Source: Negativibacillus massiliensis (GTDB lineage Bacteria; Bacillota; Clostridia; Oscillospirales; Ruminococcaceae). From it: a DNA stretch of 64,000 nucleotides. Position numbers and translations under genes: made by a program. The notes beneath the pieces are model-generated. The model saw only the letters and a list, made by a program, of their open reading frames with translations, was not told where the DNA came from and did no database searches. Numbering within the stretch: position 1 is the first letter of the stretch; every line of letters begins with the position of its first letter. Shown here piece after piece: positions 28,001 to 36,280 of the stretch. Where the stretch lies: positions 1,426,001 to 1,490,000 of the forward strand of contig NZ_FTRU01000008.1 of the NCBI RefSeq assembly GCF_900148495.1, in the 5' to 3' direction.

Positions 28001-28025
28001 TGGTCTTTGTCATTGAAGACCCCAT
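25002..28025 (-). CDS. Large FtsX-like ABC permease with coiled-coil insert
   Basis: A 1007-residue membrane protein of the MacB/FtsX mechanotransmission class. A first helix (residues 18-40) is followed by an extracytoplasmic domain. Residues about 250-450 are rich in Gln/Glu/Leu heptads (a long coiled coil). Then a block of helices near 480-610 and a second FtsX unit (helix near 655, extracytoplasmic domain, helices from about 875 to 1000) follow. It carries out ATP-driven work on the outer side rather than plain import. The ATPase gene precedes it by 28 bases. GAGGGGGAT precedes the ATG. The substrate is unknown; peptide resistance, lipoprotein or envelope roles are possible. Confidence 0.88.
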   Translation of the reverse strand: MGSSMTKTTLREIRQSLGRYIAILAIVALGVGLFSGLKVTRSAMVKSAQQYFDDTNFYDVRLLSTIGFDTDAARELSRGERILDAQGAISTDALIMDEQGSQNVLKVHSLLDNQNTPVLVHGRMPQSPTECVVDAQAFGEESIGTILTLSEENDEDTDEMFEQKSFRIVGTVNSPYYANYERGTTSLGNGTIQGFMLIEREAFDCDYDTEIFVRINTGDAQIYTDEYDDAIDSMEDWLEEFAQQKADERYDRLKSEGEQQLVNAKEQLAEEVRQGEGQLYDSKTELDSAKTEIQSSRAQIQSGQIELDNGRNQLNLQEQDLLSQKTDLILKKQEVLSGLDQVAALKNQAQYDASSYAQVLAQEQELKASLLEIESGLNEIEAGLAQIEQSRQELNDQQAQLTDSSMQVDQAQREYDAGYQEYQQGIADLNTSTEDAQEELDDAQDDLDEMEEPDVYVLDRNTNIGYASFDNDSAIVNGIANVFPIFFFLVAALVCITTMNRMVEEQRTQIGVLKALGYSEGVIMGKYLFYSGSAAGLGCLLGFFGGSIIFPFVIWQSYAIMYTMGDILFVFDKKLALISMAASMLCSMGTTYFSCRYELASVPAQLMRPKAPKAGKRILLEYIPILWNQLSFLVKVSIRNVLRYKKRFFMMVVGISGCTALLVTGFGVKDSIADVAGQQFGEIQTYGMSVLMNEDYTQSEWEEVEDYLREETQGYTRAAERSMDVQLEDGTTKSITLVMPENVSQISDYWNLHTEDGTPIAYPEEGQAVLNREFARRNGIEINDVISLSDEDGHELSLRVTGLSENFVYNYLYLTAESWEAQTGEEVEYRSIYINTQGVADEHVLLARLMNFDAVSSVTVNADTLDKFNSMMSSLDYIVLLIIICAGSLAFIVLYNLTNINITERIREIATIKVLGFYPTETASYVFRENIFLTAIGGGAGLLLGKWLHWFVMEQINIDMVSFAQVIRPQSYLYSIALTFVFACIVNLVMFGKLEKINMAESLKSIE

Positions 28026-28053
28026 TCGATCCCCCTCTTTTGCTCAGCAGATT

Positions 28054-28755
28054 CTACCATTCGATCTGCTCAACCGGTATAATGTGTGAATTCATTTCTT
28101 CGCTTACGACCGTACCGCTCTTGACGGTAATGATGCGGTCTGCCATCGCAGTAATCGCTTGGTTGTGCGTAATAACAATAACGGTCACACCGCTTTGGCG
28201 GCAGGTATCCTGTAATAGTTTCAGTACCGCCTTACCGGTATTATAGTCAAGCGCACCGGTAGGCTCGTCGCAGAGCAAAAGCTTTGGATTTTTGGCAAGT
28301 GCCCTTGCAATCGCAACCCTCTGCTGCTCACCGCCGGAAAGCTGCGCCGGAAAGTTTCCCATCCTGTCCTTAAGCCCTACTGCTTCCAAAACCTGAGCTG
28401 CCGGCAAAGGATTTTTACAGATCTGCGCTGCCAGTTCCACATTTTCTAACGCAGTCAGATTCTGCACCAGATTGTAAAACTGGAACACAAACCCAATATC
28501 ATAACGGCGATATTCGGTCAGCTGGCGTTTATTGTATGCCGAGATCTCCTTTCCATCCAGAAAAACAGAGCCTTCACTTAAACTGTCCATGCCTCCCAGA
28601 ATATTGAGAATGGTCGTTTTTCCGGCACCGGAAGCGCCTACTACAACGCAGAATTCGCCCTTCTCCACCTGAAAATTAACATCGCGCAGCGCGTCAATGC
28701 TGATTTCACCGGTGTGATAAGTCTTTTTCACATTATGAAATTCCACAAACGCCAT
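28054..28755 (-). CDS. ABC ATPase partner of the FtsX-like permease (MacB/LolD type)
   Basis: About 233 residues. Walker A is [13 protein letters not shown], the signature LSGGEQQR, Walker [15 protein letters not shown], and the switch VITHNQAI. The LDYNTG tail after Walker B is characteristic of the MacB/LolD/FtsE group. The ATG at 28755 has GGGAGAG at good distance; a GTG at 28770 is in frame but less likely. It forms a two-gene unit with the large permease. Confidence 0.92.
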   Translation of the reverse strand: MAFVEFHNVKKTYHTGEISIDALRDVNFQVEKGEFCVVVGASGAGKTTILNILGGMDSLSEGSVFLDGKEISAYNKRQLTEYRRYDIGFVFQFYNLVQNLTALENVELAAQICKNPLPAAQVLEAVGLKDRMGNFPAQLSGGEQQRVAIARALAKNPKLLLCDEPTGALDYNTGKAVLKLLQDTCRQSGVTVIVITHNQAITAMADRIITVKSGTVVSEEMNSHIIPVEQIEW

Positions 28756-28828
28756 TTCGCTCTCTCCCACTTTTCTTATTCATTCCACACACATTTTATA
28801 CTGTGCATGACAAAAATCATTTTTCTTT

Positions 28829-28857
28829 ATTATAGCACCCAACGAAAGATGCGGCAA
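28829..28857 (-). promoter_or_regulatory. Promoter of the ABC/FtsX unit
   Basis: TTGCCG (28852-28857), 17 bases, TATAAT (28829-28834) with an extended TGC just before the -10, minus strand. Confidence 0.65.
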
Positions 28858-28890
28858 CCGGAAAACTGGTTTTTCGACCCCCTTTTATAA

Positions 28891-28917
28891 CAAAAGAAGG
28901 GTGAAACCACCCTTCTT
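28891..28917 (-). terminator. Terminator of the P1 peptidase gene
   Basis: A perfect 10-base stem (28908-28917 with 28894-28903) with a 4-base loop and TTTTG tail on the minus strand. Confidence 0.8.
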
Positions 28918-28925
28918 GTTTGCTG

Positions 28926-29987
28926 CTATAACATTTCTTTGATTCGGTTATCTTCTAACCAGTCCGCAAGACTGTTTACATGATGTCCTTCAAATCCAGT
29001 TGTTTCCTTTGCACAGTACATGCTGTCCAGAACCGCTTCTTCTGCACATTCTGCAATAGCGCGGAATGCAAGATCAATCTTTCCTTCCGGAATTACCTCT
29101 CTGGTCTGAACCGACTGCTCGTCAAAGCGGATTCTGTTCGCTGTGGAAAATCCAATCATGATTTCCCCGCTTCCATGTCCGACAAAACTTCCCAATCTTG
29201 CCAGACCTACGCTGGCACGTTTGAGGATTCGATGCAGCTGACGCTCGCTGACCGGCAGGTCAGTCGCTGCAATCATGAGAATGCTTCCCTTATCCGATTC
29301 GCCTTTCGGAGCATCTGCAAGTTCTGCAATCTTCTTTCCGATGTTGCATCCATGTACCGTAAGGTCTGCCAGTCTGCCATGATTTGACTGTACCAAAAAT
29401 CCGATGGTGTACTGCTTTCCATCAATCTCGATCACACGAGAAGCTGAACCGATTCCGCCCTTTAATCCATGACAGATGGTTCCTTTTCCGGCACCGACAT
29501 CCCCCATGGCAAAATCTTCGCTTGCAGACTCAATTGCCTCAAAAACATGCTCCTGTTTTACCGCCCGTTTGCAGATATTGTTCAGGTGGCTGTCGTTACA
29601 CTCTCCAACAATCGGGTTGATGCTCTTCATGGTTACACCATCCCGCTCACACCGCTGAACCATATATTCCACCAAACCATCATGGACCAGACCGACGTTC
29701 AGGGTATTGGTCAAAGCAATCGGCGTTTCCAGTGTTCCCAGTTCTTCAATCTGGACCAGGCCCGCCGTTTTGCCAAAACCATTCCAGACAAAGCTGGATG
29801 CCAGCATCTTGTTAGCGAAGATATTATCCTCGCACGGCATAATAACGGTCACACCGGTTTTGTGCTCTTCGTTGTCAATGGTACAATGTCCCACACGCAC
29901 CCCTTTGACATCGGTGATCTTGTTAAGCTTTCCGGTTGGAAGCTCTCCTACGATAACGCCATAGTCCCTAATTCTTTTCTGCGACAT
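28926..29987 (-). CDS. P1 family peptidase (DmpA/BapA-like)
   Basis: A 353-residue N-terminal-nucleophile hydrolase of the DmpA family (aminopeptidases acting on D- or beta-amino-acid-headed peptides). The precursor is expected to self-cleave between Gly234 and Ser235 in DKGSILMIAATDLP, freeing the nucleophile Ser235. Other family marks are NKITDVKGVRVGH, NTLNVGLVHDGL and GAGKGTICHGLKGGIGSAS. No signal peptide is present, so it acts in the cytoplasm. It is a single gene with its own terminator. The nearby peptide importer could supply substrate, an inference from distance only. Confidence 0.92.
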   Translation of the reverse strand: MSQKRIRDYGVIVGELPTGKLNKITDVKGVRVGHCTIDNEEHKTGVTVIMPCEDNIFANKMLASSFVWNGFGKTAGLVQIEELGTLETPIALTNTLNVGLVHDGLVEYMVQRCERDGVTMKSINPIVGECNDSHLNNICKRAVKQEHVFEAIESASEDFAMGDVGAGKGTICHGLKGGIGSASRVIEIDGKQYTIGFLVQSNHGRLADLTVHGCNIGKKIAELADAPKGESDKGSILMIAATDLPVSERQLHRILKRASVGLARLGSFVGHGSGEIMIGFSTANRIRFDEQSVQTREVIPEGKIDLAFRAIAECAEEAVLDSMYCAKETTGFEGHHVNSLADWLEDNRIKEML

Positions 29988-30024
29988 GTTGACCCCTTCT
30001 TTTCTGTCAAATTTCCTGCATTAT

Positions 30025-30990
30025 CTATGCTCTGGCACTGGAGGAAAGGCTTTGGGAACGGGATGATTCCTTTTCCTGTCCCGCAGTGTCCTTTTTCTGT
30101 ATCTGGGTTTTGTTCTGTTCAAAATAAGAATGTTCCGCCAGAACTCCCGGAGCGCTGTTATCTTCGACTACATAGTCCTTTGCATAATCCTGACCTGCCA
30201 GGAAATAAGGAGAATCGCTGGCACGATTATTGGTATCGTCCCAAGTCACATCGACCTGATAGTACTCTCCATCCAGCCAGACATAATTCCATGCGTGCGG
30301 CTCGCGGTAGTATCCTGTCACAATCCAGCATGGAATCTGTGCTTTATCACAGAGCATTTTAAACGCATAAGCATATCCCTGACAAACCGATTTTCCCTCT
30401 ATCAGTGCTCCATAGGCATGAAAAGCTGTCGGGTAATGATCTGAATCGCTTTTGGCTGCCTGCATGTCATACTCGTTCTTTGCCCGCAGGGTCTCCTGAA
30501 AATATTGGAGAAGCTCTACTGTATTGCTGGTCTTTTCTTTTCCCTGTGCTACAATACGATCTACCTCGTCCAAAAGCTCCTGCTTTTGCTTGCTGCTGAG
30601 ATTTAAATAGCCAAACTCAAATACAACCCGGTTATAGCCGTTTTGATCGTAGTAATACATGAAATCGGTGTGGTTATCCAGAAAACTTTCCGGATAGTCC
30701 CGACGCACCTGATAAACTGCCTGACGGCACAGTTCGATGAAGGTATCCTTATCTTTGATTGGTGTCTTAAAGGTATAGTCCAGTGTCTTTTTTCCTTCGC
30801 TGACCGCCTGACTGACCGCCCGGTACAACTGCATTTCCTGCTCGTCTGTCCCGTACATCTGATTGACCACGCCGTCCTGCGCGATTGGCTGTACCCTGAC
30901 AGCATAGCATGGTACAGAAAGCAGCGATGCTGCAATCAAAACAGCACATCCTGCTGTTTTTAATCTTTTGTTTGCACTTTTTTTCTGCAT
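30025..30990 (-). CDS. Secreted transglutaminase-like (cysteine protease fold) protein
   Basis: About 321 residues from the ATG at 30990, which follows GGAAGGA; a longer in-frame start at 31104 lacks a signal. The first 30 residues are a signal peptide (KKSANKRLK, then a hydrophobic run, ending PCYA). The transglutaminase-like core lies near residues 160-260 with the triad Cys in GKSVCQGYAYAF, His in EPHAWNYVW and Asp in YQVDVTWDD. The C-terminus is Ser/Gln/Glu-rich. It could act as an extracellular peptidase or cross-linking enzyme. The exact reaction is unknown. Confidence 0.85.
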   Translation of the reverse strand: MQKKSANKRLKTAGCAVLIAASLLSVPCYAVRVQPIAQDGVVNQMYGTDEQEMQLYRAVSQAVSEGKKTLDYTFKTPIKDKDTFIELCRQAVYQVRRDYPESFLDNHTDFMYYYDQNGYNRVVFEFGYLNLSSKQKQELLDEVDRIVAQGKEKTSNTVELLQYFQETLRAKNEYDMQAAKSDSDHYPTAFHAYGALIEGKSVCQGYAYAFKMLCDKAQIPCWIVTGYYREPHAWNYVWLDGEYYQVDVTWDDTNNRASDSPYFLAGQDYAKDYVVEDNSAPGVLAEHSYFEQNKTQIQKKDTAGQEKESSRSQSLSSSARA

Positions 30991-31175
30991 GAAAACATCC
31001 TTCCCTATCCGGCAACGAAATCCTGAGCCTTTTTCCTGTGCTGTCTGCCCAATCACCTGTCCCCACTTTTGCCGGATATTGTCAGTATAACATGATTTTG
31101 CCACAGATTCCAGAGAGAACCAGCCAATTTACAGAAATTTACGCTGCTGTAAAAATTTACCTTTTAACGATAAAA

Positions 31176-31212
31176 AAGAAAGAGACATCCCCCATCGGAA
31201 TGCCTCTTTCTT
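31176..31212 (-). terminator. Terminator of the radical SAM gene
   Basis: A stem of about 16 bases including a G-U pair (outer arms 31204-31212 with 31176-31184) with a T-run on the minus strand. Confidence 0.75.
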
Positions 31213-31226
31213 CTTATCAAAAACAA

Positions 31227-32120
31227 TTATCGTTCGATTGCTGCATCACTGATTGAAACAATGCCATGCAGATCGCTTTCTTTGCCGCTGCCCAGCATTT
31301 TATATACGCCTTCCAGCATCTTTTCCTTATCATAAGGCAGTGTACCGGTAATCATGACCGGATTCGTGACATGGCTTGTGGAAAATCCTGTCGGTGTGGT
31401 CAGCTCCAGTGCTTCCAGCAGATAAGCCAGTTCTTCAATGCGCTCTCTGCCGCTTGCCTGCACAAAACTTCCGTCCTTGCACCACTTTTCCAGTTCCGTA
31501 TCCGGAAAAACCGTCAGATTCATCATGATGATGTTGGCAGAACGAACCTGATTGAGCATTTTTGCGCTCTCCACTGCATTTTCCTTTGCACAGCCGGTTC
31601 CACCCAGACCATAAATCAGAATCGAATTAAATGGGATCTGTGCTTCATTAAGCTTTTTAAGCTGCTCCACTGCCTCGGCAGCCGTATGTCCCTTTTTCAT
31701 CTGCTTTAAAATGCGGTCGCTTCCGCTTTCCAAACCGATATATAAAAATCCCAGTCCCAGACGATGCAGTTCTTTGAGCTGTTCCACCGTCTTATCACGC
31801 AGATTTTTAATCGAAGCGTACATCGACACACACGCACAGTATGGCAGATATTTTTTAATCTGTGTCAAAATCTCCTTCATCTGCTCAAAAGGCAGACAGA
31901 GTGGTTCTCCTCCGACCAGAAAAACACGCTCGGTGTAAGGATTGTAGCCGGAAGCATCCTTTAAATCTGCAATAATCTGCTTAAGTGGAATAACTTCAAA
32001 ATCGACTGTCTTATACATGTTGCAGAAAGCGCACTGATTATACGAACATCCGCAGGTAACCTGCAAAAGGAGAGAATGCCGCTCAAAAGGTGGATAGTAG
32101 ATAATCTGATCATACCGCAT
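31227..32120 (-). CDS. Radical SAM protein, Elp3/MiaB-like type, unassigned
   Basis: About 297 residues. The cluster motif near residue 25 is CSYNQCAFC (Cys-x4-Cys-x2-Cys, the Elp3-like spacing) and the glycine-rich SAM motif is FLVGGEPL. A late ESGSDRILKQMKKGHT segment is the second classic SAM-binding stretch. It has no accessory cluster domain. The ATG at 32120 follows AGAGG; a TTG at 32126 is in frame. It lies 56 bases after the sugar kinase gene and may be the third gene of that unit. The substrate is unknown. Confidence 0.85.
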   Translation of the reverse strand: MRYDQIIYYPPFERHSLLLQVTCGCSYNQCAFCNMYKTVDFEVIPLKQIIADLKDASGYNPYTERVFLVGGEPLCLPFEQMKEILTQIKKYLPYCACVSMYASIKNLRDKTVEQLKELHRLGLGFLYIGLESGSDRILKQMKKGHTAAEAVEQLKKLNEAQIPFNSILIYGLGGTGCAKENAVESAKMLNQVRSANIIMMNLTVFPDTELEKWCKDGSFVQASGRERIEELAYLLEALELTTPTGFSTSHVTNPVMITGTLPYDKEKMLEGVYKMLGSGKESDLHGIVSISDAAIER

Positions 32121-32182
32121 AGACAAGACCTCTTTTCGCTTTTTCTTTCAGTATAATCCTTTTTCTGCCTTTTGCAAAGTGG

Positions 32183-33286
32183 TTACTGATTTTTTGCGTC
32201 AAGATACTCTTTTGAAGCTCCTACCATTTCGTCCCAGCATGCTTCCATCTGGCGTACCAGAGTAAACTGGGTGCGTGCACGATCCAGATTCTGATGGGTG
32301 CGGCTGATTTTAAAGTAGTGGTCCCCATCCAGATAATCGGTCAGAAAACGCATACCACACTCCAATGTCATCAGTTTTGCACCCCATGGCAGGGTCATGA
32401 TTTCCTTCTCGGTCAGGATTGGACCTGCTTCCTGCAAAAATCCCTTGACACAAACCTTGTATAAATCCAGCAGGAAGTGAACTTTGCTCTGATCCTCTTC
32501 ATCTTCCTTACAGTCGTTTGCTCCAAAACGAACGGTGTCTCCAAAATCATTTGCAGCAAGTCCTGGCATAACGGTATCCAGGTCAATTACGCAAAGACCT
32601 TTCATGGTGGTTTCATCCAGCAGAACATTGTTGAGCTTAGTATCGTTATGAGTTACTCTCAGAGGAAGCTGACCACTCTTCTGCAGGTTTACCATATAGG
32701 AACAGTCTTCTTTTCTCTGGCGCAAAAACTCGATTTCCTGCTGTACCAAAGCCACTCTTCTCATTTTATCCTCTGCAACTGCCTGTTCAAAGTTGCGATA
32801 ACGGTTTTCAGTATCATGAAACTGAGGAATAGTTTCGCTTAATTTCTCTGCTGGGAAGCTGGTAAGTAGATACTGGAATTTTCCAAATGCAGCAGCACAC
32901 TCAAACAGGTCCTGTTCATTTCTTGCTTTTTGCAGGCAGACACTGTGCTCGATGTAGGACAGCATTCTCCAGCAATTTCCCTGATCATCTCTTGTATAGC
33001 GTGCCCCATCGTCGCAGCGGACAACGCTCATTGCTTCTCTGTCAGCGTCTTTGCCCTCTTCCAGTGTTTTTTCACGCAGGAAGGAGGTTACCTCATCGAT
33101 ATTGCTCATCAAACCATCCACATCGCGGAAGGTATTGGTATTGATGCGCTGCAAGATATACTGCTTTTCCTTGGTTGTCACAAGGAAGGTATCGTTGATA
33201 TGTCCGCTTCCGTACGGAATGAACTCCACTACTTCACCGATTTTTTTCCAGGACTTCAGTGCCTGCTCAATGATTTCTTTCTCCAT
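32183..33286 (-). CDS. Phosphotransferase related to N-acetylhexosamine 1-kinase (NahK/LnpB-like)
   Basis: A 367-residue kinase with the aminoglycoside-phosphotransferase fold. The start is YGSGHINDTFLV, the ATP-binding lysine is probably in QYILQRINT, the catalytic loop is VTHNDTKLNNVLLD, and the Mg site is VIDLDTVMPGLAANDFGD. This pattern resembles bifidobacterial NahK, which phosphorylates HexNAc at C1. It is co-directional with, and 28 bases after, a sugar-phosphate nucleotidyltransferase gene, matching a kinase-then-nucleotidylation salvage route. Specificity is inferred; a different sugar or sugar acid is possible. Confidence 0.78.
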   Translation of the reverse strand: MEKEIIEQALKSWKKIGEVVEFIPYGSGHINDTFLVTTKEKQYILQRINTNTFRDVDGLMSNIDEVTSFLREKTLEEGKDADREAMSVVRCDDGARYTRDDQGNCWRMLSYIEHSVCLQKARNEQDLFECAAAFGKFQYLLTSFPAEKLSETIPQFHDTENRYRNFEQAVAEDKMRRVALVQQEIEFLRQRKEDCSYMVNLQKSGQLPLRVTHNDTKLNNVLLDETTMKGLCVIDLDTVMPGLAANDFGDTVRFGANDCKEDEEDQSKVHFLLDLYKVCVKGFLQEAGPILTEKEIMTLPWGAKLMTLECGMRFLTDYLDGDHYFKISRTHQNLDRARTQFTLVRQMEACWDEMVGASKEYLDAKNQ

Positions 33287-33314
33287 CTGTCGTTCCCTTT
33301 CTGCCTTTTCCCGC

Positions 33315-34226
33315 TTATTCCTGCCAGAGTGGCTGTGGATATAAGCCTTCCTTAGTCATCTGTTCAAATGCCTTTACAACCGTTTCCTTATCTTCCTGAT
33401 AGGTAACACCGTACCAACGGTCACTGCTCTTTAACACATGAACCTTTGCTCCATCCTTTTCGATCATGCGACTGACGATGGATGGCAGGAAATATTCTGC
33501 TTTCATCGGATTTTCTTTGAGTGCCTTTTCCAGGAAAAGTGGGAAACCTTCCTTAGCCTGCTTTAAGACGCTCTGTGGGAATCCCCAGAAGTTCATCGAT
33601 ACCGGAACCTGAGGGTCCAGCGCGGTAAAGGTCTTTCCTTCATCCTCGCTGTATCCGATTCCATCCTTACCCGATTCAATCCAGGTCCGCTCGGTGACTG
33701 TCTTGAGATATCCGTCTTCGCTTACCTCACAGATACCACGGGAAACATGTCCGTTTTCGGTAACAGTACTGCACAGAGGATAAGCTACCATTGCGCAGCT
33801 TTCCCCATCCTTGCTCAGAAGATCAAACAGAAGCTGATAGCCTTTTGGACCATAGTAGTCATCTGCATTGATGACAGCAAACGGTGCATCAATGACATCA
33901 GCCGCACAAAGAACCGCATGTCCGGTTCCCCACGGCTTTGTTCTTCCTTCCGGCAAAGAAAATCCTTCCGGGAGTTTATCCAAAGACTGGAACGCGTATT
34001 TTACCTCGATATGTTTGCGCAGATGTTTTCCAACTGCTTCTTCAAATTCCTGTTCCATTTCTGGTTTGATTACAAAAACAACCGTTTCAAAGCCTGCACG
34101 CTTTGCATCATATACCGAATAATCCAGAATCTTTTCTCCATTTTTTCCCATTGGATCGATCTGTTTTAATCCGCCGTAACGGCTTCCCATTCCCGCTGCA
34201 AGAACAACCAAAACTGGTTTATTCAT
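33315..34226 (-). CDS. Sugar-phosphate nucleotidyltransferase
   Basis: About 303 residues. The NTP-binding signature is LAAGMGSRYGGLKQI near the start, with the metal-binding acid site INADDYYG. It makes an NDP-sugar from a sugar 1-phosphate and NTP in the cytoplasm. The glycine-rich loop has MGSRYGG in place of the usual GxGTRLxP, so this is not RfbA, GlmU or GalU proper. The ATG at 34226 has AGGGGG upstream; an in-frame start at 34322 adds an unrelated leader. It is first in a unit with a NahK-like kinase, whose product it likely uses. Confidence 0.85.
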   Translation of the reverse strand: MNKPVLVVLAAGMGSRYGGLKQIDPMGKNGEKILDYSVYDAKRAGFETVVFVIKPEMEQEFEEAVGKHLRKHIEVKYAFQSLDKLPEGFSLPEGRTKPWGTGHAVLCAADVIDAPFAVINADDYYGPKGYQLLFDLLSKDGESCAMVAYPLCSTVTENGHVSRGICEVSEDGYLKTVTERTWIESGKDGIGYSEDEGKTFTALDPQVPVSMNFWGFPQSVLKQAKEGFPLFLEKALKENPMKAEYFLPSIVSRMIEKDGAKVHVLKSSDRWYGVTYQEDKETVVKAFEQMTKEGLYPQPLWQE

Positions 34227-34343
34227 CCTAAAAACCCCCTGTATGAGTTTGATAAAAAATTCACTTTTCCCAGTATAGCCGTTTCTCCGCGTTTTGTCTA
34301 TATCATCCCGGTTGTTTTGCAAACTATTTTGGAAAAATCCTCT

Positions 34344-34379
34344 AAAAAACCTCCCCCTTTTGATTGAGGAGGAGGTTTA
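34344..34379 (-). terminator. Terminator of spo0A
   Basis: A 12-base stem with one G-U pair and a TTTTTT tail on the minus strand. Confidence 0.85.
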
Positions 34380-34398
34380 AGCAAGATATCTTTGTGGA

Positions 34399-35184
34399 TT
34401 ATTTCCCAAATTTCTGATCGTTTTTCAGTTGGAGCTTCAAGTTGTCCGCAATCATTGCGATAAATTCAGAGTTGGTCGGTTTTCCACGGCTGTTGCGGAT
34501 GGTATAACCAAAATAGGAGTTAAGCACATCTACATCACCGCGATCCCATGCAACTTCAATAGCATGACGGATTGCTCGCTCTACGCGGCTGGAAGTGGTA
34601 TTGTTCATCTTTGCAATGGTCGGATACAGAAGCTTGGTTACAGAGTTAATCATGTTGTGATCTTTAACTGCCAGAACAATGCCATCTCGTAAGTAATGAT
34701 ATCCTTTAATATGGGCAGGTACACCGATCTGATGGATGATCTCGGTAACCATCACTTCCAGATTTGGACGGTTTGTTGGTATCATTGGTGTTTCGGCTTT
34801 CTCTGCCCCATTTCTTCCGGTCAGCTGAAAGATTCTCTCTGCTACCAACTGTGGATCGATCGGCTTTAAGAAACAATAAGCAACACCTGAATTTACCAAT
34901 TCCCGTTCCAGCATCACATTGTTATAATTTAAAATTACCATAAAAATCGGCATGCGCATTCCCGATTCTTTCACCTGATTGATCACGCCGATTGCATCAT
35001 AATATGGCATAAACACATCCATCAATACCAGATCCGGCTGATAGTCACGAATCATCTGAAGCATCAGCTGTCCATCTCTTGGTGCAATGGTTGTTTCAAA
35101 GCCGGAAGAACGAAGAGTTGCCGTACATCTCGCACAAAATTCTTTATCATCGTCAGAAATTAAGATTTTCAATTTAGATTCCAT
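34399..35184 (-). CDS. spo0A: Sporulation master regulator Spo0A
   Basis: A 261-residue response regulator that commits cells to endospore formation. The receiver domain has acidic Asp11-13, phospho-acceptor Asp56 (LVLMDVFMP) and switch Lys in CFLKPID. The Spo0A C-terminal DNA-binding domain spans about residues 140-255, with [18 protein letters not shown] and [14 protein letters not shown]. The ATG at 35184 follows AGGAGG with 8-base spacing; a longer in-frame start at 35217 is not supported. spoIVB, its neighbour in many species, is not upstream here; the tRNA cluster is. Confidence 0.96.
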   Translation of the reverse strand: MESKLKILISDDDKEFCARCTATLRSSGFETTIAPRDGQLMLQMIRDYQPDLVLMDVFMPYYDAIGVINQVKESGMRMPIFMVILNYNNVMLERELVNSGVAYCFLKPIDPQLVAERIFQLTGRNGAEKAETPMIPTNRPNLEVMVTEIIHQIGVPAHIKGYHYLRDGIVLAVKDHNMINSVTKLLYPTIAKMNNTTSSRVERAIRHAIEVAWDRGDVDVLNSYFGYTIRNSRGKPTNSEFIAMIADNLKLQLKNDQKFGK

Positions 35185-35511
35185 AAACTTTTCCTCCTCA
35201 ATATTATTTTCCAACATTTACCAATAATTGGAAATTTCTGGAAATAGATTATCATATTTTCTGACCCTTTGCAAGAGTATCCGGTGGATTCTTTGCCAGA
35301 ATCTCATGATTTTTTAAAGTTTTTTGATTTCTAATTAAATCTTATTCAAAAACAATGTCGATTTCTGTCAAAAACTGTCTTTTGCACAATATTTTTTCTG
35401 TTTTCGGGTTGGTACTTTTTCTTGCAACTTCCAGAAAATTCTTTGGTGATGTAATTTTTTCTGTTTGCTTTAAAACTGATCTTACAAAAGAGATCAGTTA
35501 TTTTTAGGTAT
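35185..35511. other. spo0A upstream region
   Basis: No gene is supported. On the minus strand a weak sigma-A candidate TTGCAA-17 bases-TAATCT lies at about 35245-35275. A second hairpin, 35473-35499 (AACTGATCT with AGATCAGTT), follows the tRNA terminator. I saw no convincing sigma-H promoter or 0A box. Confidence 0.35.
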
Positions 35512-35545
35512 AAAAAAAAGACCGATTCCAATCGGAATCGGTCTT

Positions 35546-35546
<1 letters not shown>
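35512..35546 (-). terminator. Terminator of the tRNA cluster
   Basis: A perfect 13-base stem (35534-35546 with 35517-35529) with T8 on the minus strand. Its first base is the last base of the tRNA-Cys CCA. Confidence 0.9.
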
Positions 35547-35620
<74 letters not shown>

Positions 35621-35623
35621 ATA

Positions 35624-35699
35624 TGGAGCGGGTTACGAGGCTCGAACTCGCTACCTCCACCTTGGCAAGGTGGCGCTCTACCAGATGAGCTAAACCCGC
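35624..35699 (-). tRNA. tRNA-Gly (GCC)
   Basis: 76 bases with CCA encoded. Acceptor GCGGGTT pairs with AACCCGC, and the anticodon loop TTGCCAA gives GCC. Confidence 0.95.
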
Positions 35700-35702
35700 A
35701 AA

Positions 35703-35778
<76 letters not shown>

Positions 35779-35794
35779 ATAACCTAAAATAGGC

Positions 35795-35871
35795 TGGCGA
35801 CCTGGATGGGGTTCGAACCCACGACCTCTAGCGTGACAGGCTAGCGTTCTAACCAACTGAACTACCAGGCC
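35795..35871 (-). tRNA. tRNA-Asp (GTC)
   Basis: 77 bases with CCA encoded. The anticodon loop CTGTCAC gives GTC, and the discriminator is G73. Confidence 0.95.
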
Positions 35872-35874
35872 ATA

Positions 35875-35950
35875 TGGTGGGAACTACAGGGCTCGAACCT
35901 GTGACCCTCTGCTTGTAAGGCAGATGCTCTCCCAGCTGAGCTAAGCTCCC
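35875..35950 (-). tRNA. tRNA-Val (TAC)
   Basis: 76 bases with CCA encoded. The anticodon loop CTTACAA gives TAC. It is first in the cluster, about 63 bases after the promoter -10. Confidence 0.95.
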
Positions 35951-36012
35951 ACATTTTTCGTTATCAGCCCTTCGGCGTTTCGTTCGCCGTTGTTGTCCTG
36001 ACAACGTAGATT

Positions 36013-36041
36013 ATTATACTATGAGATTTCGAAAATGTCAA
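36013..36041 (-). promoter_or_regulatory. Consensus sigma-A promoter of the tRNA cluster
   Basis: Perfect TTGACA (36036-36041), 17 bases, perfect TATAAT (36013-36018) on the minus strand. It drives tRNA-Val-Asp-Phe-Gly-Cys. A short GC hairpin follows in the leader (near 35974-35990). Confidence 0.93.
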
Positions 36042-36244
36042 CACTTTTTTGAAAAAAATTTCCATTTTTTAAAAAAGTCTTGTTTTTCGCTTAACTAAGC
36101 CATTTTATGCCGGTTTTTCAAGGATTAAAACAGATATTTCAGAAAAAATTTGCTGCTGTCATCGTTTTTATTTTGTTTTTTATCGTTTACATTTTCATTC
36201 TATGCTGCCATTTCTCAAATGTTTCCTGATATAAAAAATTTTTT
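36042..36244. other. AT-rich gap between tRNA promoter and hslO
   Basis: No coding or RNA feature is supported; mostly A/T runs. Confidence 0.5.
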
Positions 36245-36280
36245 AAAAAAGACCTCCGGATCTTCCCGGAGGTCTTTTTT
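36245..36280 (-). terminator. Terminator of hslO
   Basis: A 15-base stem (36266-36280 with 36245-36259) on the minus strand with a 6-base loop and T-run. Confidence 0.9.

Noticed and set aside
35185-35350. Sigma-H promoter or 0A box upstream of spo0A.
   Set aside because: The best matches had several mismatches; not enough to call.
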